Source: Microbacterium sp. | GTDB taxonomy: Bacteria > Actinomycetota > Actinomycetes > Actinomycetales > Microbacteriaceae | Assembly (NCBI RefSeq): GCF_031178445.1 | Contig: NZ_JAPSIY010000005.1 | Span: forward strand, 62,001-126,000 | Direction: 5' to 3' | Length of the DNA stretch: 64,000 bases | Part shown: positions 56,557 to 64,000 of the stretch, piece after piece | How the letters are laid out: each line of letters opens with the position of its first letter | How positions within the stretch are numbered: the first letter of the stretch is position 1 | Translations under genes and position numbers: made by a program | Notes under the pieces: generated by a model | What the model was told of the DNA's origin: nothing | Database searches by the model: none | The model's input: the letters and a program-made list of their open reading frames with translations, nothing else

Positions 56557-58854
56557 TCAGTCGTCTGCAGCATCCGGTGGCGCCCGCTGCGTTCGCACCT
56601 CGATACCGTCCGCTCCCCCGCCGAGCAGGGTCAGACCGTTCTCGTCCGTGCGCAGCACACGCGCACCGACGGCGTCGAGCAGCGCCACGGTCTCGGTGCG
56701 TGGATGCCCGTAGTCGTTGTCCTCCCCCACGCCTATCAATGCGACCGTGGGCCGAGTCGCCTGGTAGAGGCCGGGCTCCTGATCGCGGCTGCCGTGGTGC
56801 GCGACCTTGACGACGGCGTAGGGGCCACGCAGTCGTCCGCCCGACAGCAGCATCCGCTGAGGCGCCGCCGACAGGTCGCCGAGCAGCAGCGTGCGGGGCA
56901 CGCCGCCGCCCGCGATCTCGATCACGATGCTCGCGTCGTTTCCCGCGGGAAAGGCCTTCGAGCCCGGTTCCGGCCAGAGCACGCGCCAGCGAGCACCGCC
57001 GAGGCTGCCGTGCACTCCCGCCGCGCCCTCCATGAGCGTCGCTCCCCCGGCGCGGAGCGACGTCAGCGCGCGAACATCCTGCCCTTCCGCACCCGGACCG
57101 TGCAGCACCGTGCCCACTCTCCCCTGCACGGCGGCGACGCCTCCGGCGTGATCGAGGTCGAAGTGCGTGAGCACGAGCAGGTCGATGCGATCCGTCGCGG
57201 TCTGTTGCAGGCAGTCCTGCAGCGCGTCAGGGTCGGGCCCTGTGTCGATGAGCGCCGTGCGGTCGGCCGAGCGGATCAGGAACGCGTCTCCCTGACCGAC
57301 ATCGCAGGCCGCGATCGACCAGTCCTCCGGCGTAGACAATGCCGCCAGCGGGCCGGTGAGCAGCATCCGCGCGCCGCCGAGACCGACGGAGACCGCCAGG
57401 ACGAGTGCCGCGCCCGCGTGCAGGATGCGCGAGTGGGGACGCACCAGGGCGACCGCCACCGCGGCGCTGAGCGCGGTGACCAGCAGGGCTGCGACCGGCC
57501 CCGCCACGACGGCGAAGGTCGCACCCGGGACTGCAGCGCTCACCGTCGCCGTGGTGGCGATCCAGGCCGAGGGCAGCCAGGCCGTCGCCGCCAGCAGATC
57601 CGCAAGCCAGGGCACAGGCGCCGCAAGACAGGCCAGCAGGCCGATCACCGTCGCGACCGGCGCGGCGGGGGCCGCGAGCAGATTGGCCACGACGCCGACG
57701 AGCGACTGCTGTTCCGAGAACAGCGCGATGATCGGTCCGCACACCACCTGAGCGGCGAGCGGTACGGAGATCGCCAGTGCCAGCGGCTGCGGCATCCAGC
57801 GCCCGAGTCCCGAGAGCAGAGGCCGCGACAGCACGAGAAGTGCGGCCGTCGCCGCGGCCGACAGTGCGAAGCCCGGCGACGCGGCCAGCCAGGGATCGGC
57901 GAGCAGGATGCCGCAGACGGCGACCGATAGCATCGCAAGGCCCGCGCTGGGGCGCCCGAGCAGCACCGTGAGCATCGCCAGCGCCGCCATGACTGAGGCG
58001 CGCACGACGCTGGGCTCGGGCGTCACCAGCACCACGAACGCCGCGAGAGCGACCAGCGCGACTACGACCCGCATGCTCCTGCCGCCGCCCAGCAGCGAGA
58101 TCATCCAGAACACGGCGGCGACGACGATCGCACAGTTCGCGCCGGAGACGGCGGTGAGGTGCGACAGTCCCGAGGCAAGCATCGCGTCGTTCAGCTCGTC
58201 GGAGACGGCTCGGGTGTCGCCGACCGCGAGCCCGGGCAGGAGCCCGGCCCCCGGCTCCGGCAGTATCGACGCTCTGGCCACGAACCCTGCTCTCGTGTCG
58301 GCGGCGATGGCGAAGACGCCCGAGGCCGGCCGAACCACTTCGGCACTCGATCCGAACACGACCAGTCCCGCGCGCTCGAACGGATCGGTCACCTTGCCCT
58401 GCCCCATGATCCGCACCGTCGCCCCGAGATCGGCGCCGGCGATCGGCGCGATGCCCACGCGGACGGGTGCGGCGACTGCGACGAGACGCCCCGGCGGTCC
58501 GAGCTCGGCCGTGACAGCGTCGAACCACAGCCGACCGTCATCGCCGATGGATGCCGAGGACGCGACCTGCACGACCGCCTCGACGGCGCGACCGTCGGAT
58601 TCGGCCAGCAGCGCGCGCTGCGGCTGAGCGGCCGAGACGTTGACCCCCGCCCCCGTGATGCAGAGCAGCGCGAGCACTGCCAGACCGGCTCCCGCCGCCG
58701 GGGCACCCCGTCGCAGCCGGACGACGATCAGCAGGACGACGGCGCCCGTCGCACCCAGCGCGGCGCCTGGCAGCGCGACGGCGGGGAGGCAGACGGCGGT
58801 CAGGGCCGCCGCCCACACGACGGCGGCGAGCACCGCGCTGCGCAGATCCCTCAC
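56557..58854 (-). CDS. comEC: ComEC/Rec2 family competence protein
   Basis: GLSHLTAVSGANCAIVVAAVFW; MBL domain DVGQGDAFLIRSADRTALIDTGPDPD, LTHFDLDHAGGV. Confidence 0.94.
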   Translation of the reverse strand: MRDLRSAVLAAVVWAAALTAVCLPAVALPGAALGATGAVVLLIVVRLRRGAPAAGAGLAVLALLCITGAGVNVSAAQPQRALLAESDGRAVEAVVQVASSASIGDDGRLWFDAVTAELGPPGRLVAVAAPVRVGIAPIAGADLGATVRIMGQGKVTDPFERAGLVVFGSSAEVVRPASGVFAIAADTRAGFVARASILPEPGAGLLPGLAVGDTRAVSDELNDAMLASGLSHLTAVSGANCAIVVAAVFWMISLLGGGRSMRVVVALVALAAFVVLVTPEPSVVRASVMAALAMLTVLLGRPSAGLAMLSVAVCGILLADPWLAASPGFALSAAATAALLVLSRPLLSGLGRWMPQPLALAISVPLAAQVVCGPIIALFSEQQSLVGVVANLLAAPAAPVATVIGLLACLAAPVPWLADLLAATAWLPSAWIATTATVSAAVPGATFAVVAGPVAALLVTALSAAVAVALVRPHSRILHAGAALVLAVSVGLGGARMLLTGPLAALSTPEDWSIAACDVGQGDAFLIRSADRTALIDTGPDPDALQDCLQQTATDRIDLLVLTHFDLDHAGGVAAVQGRVGTVLHGPGAEGQDVRALTSLRAGGATLMEGAAGVHGSLGGARWRVLWPEPGSKAFPAGNDASIVIEIAGGGVPRTLLLGDLSAAPQRMLLSGGRLRGPYAVVKVAHHGSRDQEPGLYQATRPTVALIGVGEDNDYGHPRTETVALLDAVGARVLRTDENGLTLLGGGADGIEVRTQRAPPDAADD

Positions 58855-59462
58855 ACGCGCACCTTCTCCCGGATGCCCGCGAGCAGTTTCTCGCCGATGC
58901 CAGGAACAGCGAGAAGATCCTCCACCGCGCGGAACCGGCCGTTCTCATCGCGCCACTGCAAGATGCGCTCGGCCAGGGCGGGACCGATGCGAGGCAGCGT
59001 CTCCAGCGCGGCCTGATCGGCCGAGTTGAGGTCGATCCTGCCGTCGGAGGGCGGCGGGGGCGACTCGCCCGAGGGCGTCTTTCCGCGAGCAGGGACGACG
59101 ATCTGCTCGCCGTCGCTGAGCGGGCGCGCGAGGTTGACCGCCTGCAGGTCGGCGGCTTCGAGAGTGCCACCCGCCGCGGCCAGCGCGTCGACCAGCCGCG
59201 CCTGCGGATCGAGGATGTACAGCCCCGGCTTCGCCACCTCGCCCAGCACGTGCACGTACAGCTCTGCGCCTTCGGTCACGACGGCGCTGCTCGCCCCGTC
59301 GTCCAGAGGAATGCTCTCCACCGGCGCCGTCTGACCCCGGAGGATGCCCCAGCCGACCGAGGCCGACAGCACCACGAGCCCCAGGGTTACCGCCGCGCCG
59401 ATGCCCAGCTTCAGACGCGGACGCGGCGACGGCTCCGGAACGATCGACTCAGCTGGGGCCAC
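58851..59462 (-). CDS. comEA: ComEA family helix-hairpin-helix DNA-binding protein
   Basis: SLBB-like LYVHVLGEVAKPGLYILDPQARLVDALAAAGG; DLNSADQAALETLPRIGPALAERILQWR. Confidence 0.93.
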   Translation of the reverse strand: MAPAESIVPEPSPRPRLKLGIGAAVTLGLVVLSASVGWGILRGQTAPVESIPLDDGASSAVVTEGAELYVHVLGEVAKPGLYILDPQARLVDALAAAGGTLEAADLQAVNLARPLSDGEQIVVPARGKTPSGESPPPPSDGRIDLNSADQAALETLPRIGPALAERILQWRDENGRFRAVEDLLAVPGIGEKLLAGIREKVRV

Positions 59463-59516
59463 CCCGCCACGCTAGACACGCCTGTTGCCGCGCCGTGCCG
59501 CTTCGTCAGCGGATGT

Positions 59517-59557
59517 GGAGAACTCCTGCACGCTGCGACGCTGTGCAGGAGTTCTCC
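59517..59557 (-). terminator. leuS terminator hairpin
   Basis: GGAGAACTCCTGCAC / GTGCAGGAGTTCTCC, 15-bp perfect stem, 11-nt loop. Confidence 0.75.
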
Positions 59558-59565
59558 GAGTGCGT

Positions 59566-62127
59566 TCAGCTCTTGACGGCGAAGTTCACGATCTTCGGAG
59601 CGCGCACGATCACGCGGATGATCTCCTTGCCGTCCAGCGCGCGCTGCACGCGCTCGTCGGCGCGCGCCAGGGCTTCGAGCTCCGCCTCGCCGATCTTCGC
59701 CGGTACCTCGAGGGTCGCCCGCACCTTGCCGCCGACCTGCACGGCGACCGTGGCGGTGTCCTCGACGAGCAGGGCAGGGTCGGCGTGCGCCCACTGCACC
59801 AGCCCGACCGAAGGCTCATGACCGAGCATCTCCCACATCTCCTCCGCGGTGTGCGGGGCGATGAGGTCGAGCATCACCGCGAGCGTCTCGGCAGCCTCGC
59901 GCACGGCCGGATCGGCAGCACCAGCGCCGGCGTCGATCGTCTTCCGGATCGCGTTCACCAGCTCCATGAGGCGCGCGACCAGCACGTTGAACTTGGTCTG
60001 CTCGACCAGCCCCGGCGCCTCGGCCAGCAGGTGATGGGTGACACGGCGCAGCGAACGGTCTCCGCCGTCGAAGCCCACGCCCGCCTCGCTCGACACCTCA
60101 CCGGCGATGCGCAGTGCGCGCGTCAGGAACTTCTGCGCTCCCGTGGTCGAGACGTCGGCCCAGTCCTTGTCGTCCTCCACCGGTCCGGCGAAGGCCAGGC
60201 CGACGCGCAGTGCGTCGGCTCCGTGCGCGTCGAGCTCCTCCTGGAACAGCACCAGGTTGCCCTTCGACTTCGACATCTTCGCGCCGTTGAGGATCACCAT
60301 GCCCTGGTTGATCAGGCTCGAGAACGGCTCGGTGAAGTCCACCAGACCCATGTCGAACAGCACCTTCGTGATGAAGCGCGCGTAGAGCAGGTGCAGGATG
60401 GCGTGCTCGACGCCGCCGATGTACGAGTCGATCGGCGCCCAGCGCTTCGCCTCGTCGCCGTCGAACGCGAAGTCGGTGCTGTTCGGCGACAGGAAGCGCA
60501 GGTAGTACCACGAGCTGTCGACGAAGGTGTCCATGGTGTCGGGGTCGCGCAGGGCCGGCTCGCCGGTGCCCGGCACCACCGTGCGCACCCACGACTCCGC
60601 CGCGCCCAGGGGCGAGGTGCCCTTGGGGCGCAGATCGAGGCCAGCCGCATCGGGCAGGCGCACGGGCAGCTGGTCCTCCGCCACCGGCACGATGCCGCCG
60701 TCCTCGGTGTGCAGCATCGGGATCGGCGTGCCCCAGAAGCGCTGACGGGAGATCAGCCAGTCGCGCAGGCGGTAGTTCTTCGCCGCCCGCCCGACACCGT
60801 CCTTCTCGAGGCGCTCGATCTGACGCGCGATCGCGTTGCGCTTGGACAGCCCGTTCAGCTCACCGGAGTTGATCATCCGACCCTCGCCGGTCAGGGCGAC
60901 ACCGGTCTTCGCGGGATGCTGGTCGTCGAGCGAGTCGATGTCGGCATCCGCGTCGACGACGGGGATCGCACCCGTGACCGGCGCCGTCGTGTCGACCACG
61001 ACCTTCACGGGCAGGTCGAAGGCACGGGCGAAGTCGAGGTCGCGCTGGTCGTGAGCGGGCACGGCCATCACCGCACCGTGGCCGTAGTCCGCCAGCACGT
61101 AGTCGGCGGCCCAGATCGGCATCCGCTCCCCGTTCACGGGGTTGATCGCATAACGCTCCAGGAACACCCCGGTCTTCGGGCGGTCGGTCGCCTGGCGGTC
61201 GATCTCGCTCGTCTTCTGTACCTGCTCGAGGTAGTCCTGGAAGCGCGTTCGTACCTCGGCGGGTGCCGCGGCGGCCAGTTCGGCAGCCAGATCGGAGTCG
61301 GGGGCGATCACGAAGAACGTCGCGCCGTGCAGCGTGTCGGCGCGGGTGGTGAACACGGTGACCGGCTCTTCGCGCCCTTCGATGCGGAAGTCCACGTCGG
61401 CTCCCACCGACCTGCCGATCCAGTTGCGCTGCATCTGCAGCACCTTGTGCGGCCAGCGGCCCTCCAGCTGGTTCAGGTCGTCCAGCAGGCGGTCGGCGTA
61501 GTCGGTGATCTTGAAGTACCACTGCGTGAGCTTCTTCTTCACGACCTCGGCCCCGCAGCGCTCGCAGCGACCGTCGACGACCTGCTCGTTCGCGAGCACC
61601 GTCTGGTCGTTGGGACACCAGTTCACCGGGCTCTTCTTGCGGTACGCCAGCCCCCGTTCGTACATCTTGAGGAACAGCCACTGGTTCCACCGGTAGTACT
61701 CGGGGTCGGAGGTGTGCAGCACACGTGACCAGTCGAACGAGACGCCGTAGGCGCGGAACCCCGTCTTCTGCTGATCGATGTTCTGATAAGTCCATTCGCG
61801 CGGGTCGGCGCCGCGGCGGATCGCGGCGTTCTCAGCCGGCAGGCCGAACGAGTCCCAGCCGATCGGGTTGAGCACGTTGTGGCCGCGGTGCCGCCAGAAG
61901 CGGGCCACGATGTCGCTGTACAGGTAGTTCTCCGCATGCCCCATGTGCAGGTCGCCTGAGGGGTACGGGAACATCGCCAGCACGTACTTGCGGGGCCTGG
62001 TGTCGTCAGAGCCGCCGGCGAGGAACGTCTCGTTCTCGGCCCAGTACTTCTGCCACTTGTCCTGGAGCGCGTGCGCAGAAGGCGTGTCGTGGGTCTCGGC
62101 GGTGGGTGCGGACGAATGCTCGGACAA
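59566..62127 (-). CDS. leuS: Leucyl-tRNA synthetase
   Basis: [62 protein letters not shown] start. Confidence 0.97.
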   Translation of the reverse strand: MSEHSSAPTAETHDTPSAHALQDKWQKYWAENETFLAGGSDDTRPRKYVLAMFPYPSGDLHMGHAENYLYSDIVARFWRHRGHNVLNPIGWDSFGLPAENAAIRRGADPREWTYQNIDQQKTGFRAYGVSFDWSRVLHTSDPEYYRWNQWLFLKMYERGLAYRKKSPVNWCPNDQTVLANEQVVDGRCERCGAEVVKKKLTQWYFKITDYADRLLDDLNQLEGRWPHKVLQMQRNWIGRSVGADVDFRIEGREEPVTVFTTRADTLHGATFFVIAPDSDLAAELAAAAPAEVRTRFQDYLEQVQKTSEIDRQATDRPKTGVFLERYAINPVNGERMPIWAADYVLADYGHGAVMAVPAHDQRDLDFARAFDLPVKVVVDTTAPVTGAIPVVDADADIDSLDDQHPAKTGVALTGEGRMINSGELNGLSKRNAIARQIERLEKDGVGRAAKNYRLRDWLISRQRFWGTPIPMLHTEDGGIVPVAEDQLPVRLPDAAGLDLRPKGTSPLGAAESWVRTVVPGTGEPALRDPDTMDTFVDSSWYYLRFLSPNSTDFAFDGDEAKRWAPIDSYIGGVEHAILHLLYARFITKVLFDMGLVDFTEPFSSLINQGMVILNGAKMSKSKGNLVLFQEELDAHGADALRVGLAFAGPVEDDKDWADVSTTGAQKFLTRALRIAGEVSSEAGVGFDGGDRSLRRVTHHLLAEAPGLVEQTKFNVLVARLMELVNAIRKTIDAGAGAADPAVREAAETLAVMLDLIAPHTAEEMWEMLGHEPSVGLVQWAHADPALLVEDTATVAVQVGGKVRATLEVPAKIGEAELEALARADERVQRALDGKEIIRVIVRAPKIVNFAVKS

Positions 62128-62180
62128 GGATCGGCCAATCTACGGATGCGGAACATCCCGGAAAATCGGGAGATTCCAGG

Positions 62181-63545
62181 TTATCGCGAGTTGCCCTCTC
62201 CCCCGGCCTCGGTGAGGTCGGCGGTGAGTGCCGCCCATTCTCGCGGCAGCTCGGCGGCGAGCGCGGCCAGCGGCGCGCGCGCCTTGGTCGCGACCTCGGC
62301 AGCCTCGGCATCGGGGCGGGAGAGCCAGGTGATGCCGCCGCCGGCTCCGACGTAGGCGCCGTCGCGCTCGACCACGATCGAGCGGATCACCATCGCCAGA
62401 TCGACCCTGCCGTCCAGACCGACGTGCCCGAAGCATCCCGCGTACACCCCGCGGGGCGCAGCCTCGAGCCTGTTGAGGATGCTCATCGCCGACAGCTTCG
62501 GCGCGCCCGTCATACTGCCGGCGGGGAAGGTGGCGTCGCACAGCTCTCCGAAGCGGATGCCGTCGCGCAGTCGCACGCTCACCGCGCTGACCAGTTGATG
62601 CACGGCCGGGTAGGTCTCCACCTGCCACAGCCGTCCCACGTTCAGCGTCCCCGGCACGCCGACGTGGGAAAGGTCGTTGCGCATCAGGTCGACGATCATG
62701 ACGTTCTCAGCGCGCTCCTTCACATCCGTGCGCAGCTCCTCGGCGAGCCGCGCGTCCTCGACCGGATCCTGCGACCGGGGTCGCGTCCCCTTAATGGGGC
62801 TCGTCGACACGAAGCCACGGGACACGGCGAGGAACTGCTCGGGGCTCGCGCTGAGCAGGCTGCGGTCTCCGGCCCGCAGGTAGCCCCCGTGGTGCGCGGG
62901 CGTGGCCGCCCGCAGCCTGCGATAGGCGGAGAGCGGGTCAGCCGGCCGCGGCGCGCGGAAGCGGGTGGTGAGGCAGAGCTGGTACGCATCGCCGCGCCGG
63001 ATCGCCTCCCGGCATTCCTCGATGAGCCCGGTGTACTCGCGCACGCCGTGCCGTGCGACAGCCGTCGACGTCGCCGGTACGGGCGGAGGAGGCGGCGCGG
63101 TGTCATCCGACAGGGCCGATCGCACCTGCGCCTGCCATGCCTCGGCGCTCGCCGGGTCGGCGAGCGTCCACAACCTGCGTCGCGCGTGATCGAGGGCGAT
63201 CGCCCGATGCACCGCGATCCATGCGCCCTGCGGTTGCCGCTCCGCACGGGTCACGGGTGCTCCGGCGCGACCGGCCCCCGACTCGTAATCCAGCCAGCCC
63301 ACCCATCCGCCCCGGAAGGGCACGGGAGATTCGGCCGCCGCGTCAACAGCCAGCGGCACCGCCCGCACGGCATCCGCATCGCTCTCGACCTCGCCCGCGC
63401 CGAGGATGCTCCAGCCGTCGGCCGCATCCGGACCGGCATCGAGCCAGAATGCCGCGTCGGTGTCGGCGAACAGACGCAGGAACAGGCTCTCGGCGTCCGT
63501 CCACCCGTCGAGCGGGAGAGCGGTCAGGGTCGCGGGAGATGACAC
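62181..63545 (-). CDS. pabB: Aminodeoxychorismate synthase component I / chorismate-binding enzyme
   Basis: GDAYQLCLTTRF; SPEQFLAVSRGFVSTSPIKGTRPRS; MIVDLMRNDLSHV; TFPAGSMTGAPK; GTG start 63545. Confidence 0.9.
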   Translation of the reverse strand: MSSPATLTALPLDGWTDAESLFLRLFADTDAAFWLDAGPDAADGWSILGAGEVESDADAVRAVPLAVDAAAESPVPFRGGWVGWLDYESGAGRAGAPVTRAERQPQGAWIAVHRAIALDHARRRLWTLADPASAEAWQAQVRSALSDDTAPPPPPVPATSTAVARHGVREYTGLIEECREAIRRGDAYQLCLTTRFRAPRPADPLSAYRRLRAATPAHHGGYLRAGDRSLLSASPEQFLAVSRGFVSTSPIKGTRPRSQDPVEDARLAEELRTDVKERAENVMIVDLMRNDLSHVGVPGTLNVGRLWQVETYPAVHQLVSAVSVRLRDGIRFGELCDATFPAGSMTGAPKLSAMSILNRLEAAPRGVYAGCFGHVGLDGRVDLAMVIRSIVVERDGAYVGAGGGITWLSRPDAEAAEVATKARAPLAALAAELPREWAALTADLTEAGGEGNSR

Positions 63546-63588
63546 GATTCTCAGCGTACGACCCGCATCGGGCTCGTAAGCTCGTGGC

Positions 63589-64000
63589 GTGAACGACTTC
63601 GTGCTGTGGGCCATCGAACTGGTGCAGTCGGTCGATCCCGTCCTGCGCACGGTGCTCGCTGGCATCGCGATCATGCTCGAGACGAGCATCCTGATCGGGC
63701 TGGTCGTTCCCGGGGACACGGTCGTGCTGGTCGCTTCGATCGGCGTGTCCGGGTGGGTCGAGGGCGTCGTGCTCGGGGCCGTCGTCGTCGTCGGGGCCCT
63801 GATCGGGGAATCGATCGGGTTCTGGCTCGGCAGATGGATAGGCCCGCACATCCGCACGTCATGGCTGGGCAGACGCATCGGCGAGGCGCACTGGGCGCGC
63901 TCCGAGCGCTACCTGCGCCGTCGTGGCGGGATCGCCATCTTCCTCTCCCGCTTCCTCCCCGTGCTGCACTCGCTCGTGCCGCTGACCGTCGGCATGAGCG
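63589..64000 (+). CDS. DedA family membrane protein, 3' end off window
   Basis: VNDFVLWAIELVQSVDPVLRTVLAGIAIMLETSILIGLVVPGDTVVLVASI...RGGIAIFLSRFLPVLHSLVPLTVGMS. Confidence 0.88.
   Translation, partial: MNDFVLWAIELVQSVDPVLRTVLAGIAIMLETSILIGLVVPGDTVVLVASIGVSGWVEGVVLGAVVVVGALIGESIGFWLGRWIGPHIRTSWLGRRIGEAHWARSERYLRRRGGIAIFLSRFLPVLHSLVPLTVGMS

Noticed and set aside
55684-57930. Very long antisense ORFs (e.g. 55684-57930 +, 59485-61728 +, 37198-39372 +, 6239-8194 +, 33116-34789 +, 11475-12713 -)
   Set aside because: They lie opposite strongly recognisable genes (comEC, leuS, era/CBS protein, sufB/sufD, leuA, tkt), have low-complexity R/A/G/H-rich translations and reflect high-GC third-position bias.

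Overview
High-GC actinobacterial chromosome window, Microbacteriaceae/Microbacterium-like by gene content and order (inference). It is almost entirely core housekeeping DNA: bioY and a TetR-type biotin regulator; a suf Fe-S operon; ctaA/ctaB; a tkt-tal-pgi-zwf-opcA-pgl pentose-phosphate operon; def; tRNA-Asn; dnaG-dgt-dusB; recO-uppS; leuA; era-CBS protein-ybeY-phoH; HIT; rsmE-dnaJ-hrcA-hemW; lepA; a dipeptide ABC operon; rpsT; holA; comEA-comEC; leuS; pabB; and a partial dedA. I saw no prophage, transposon, CRISPR array, defence island or biosynthetic cluster. The interesting signals are regulatory or evolutionary: (1) a Leu-rich leader ORF (MPLGGLLLLSCRDES) before leuA, with an overlapping 10-bp hairpin and a possible loop/SD pseudoknot; (2) a recurrent -10 box followed by 6-7 nt and a start codon (about 18 genes), suggesting widespread leaderless transcription, including compact divergent pairs and a sufC stop codon that doubles as the sufT -10; (3) a tandem P-loop kinase pair sharing a 217-bp block with one mismatch while the 3' halves diverge, suggesting gene conversion; (4) twin TGAAC-N3-GTTCA operators between bioY and tetR. 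CDS starts were re-chosen from the ORF track using start codons, overlaps and upstream motifs. Homology calls come from recognising protein motifs; no searches were run.
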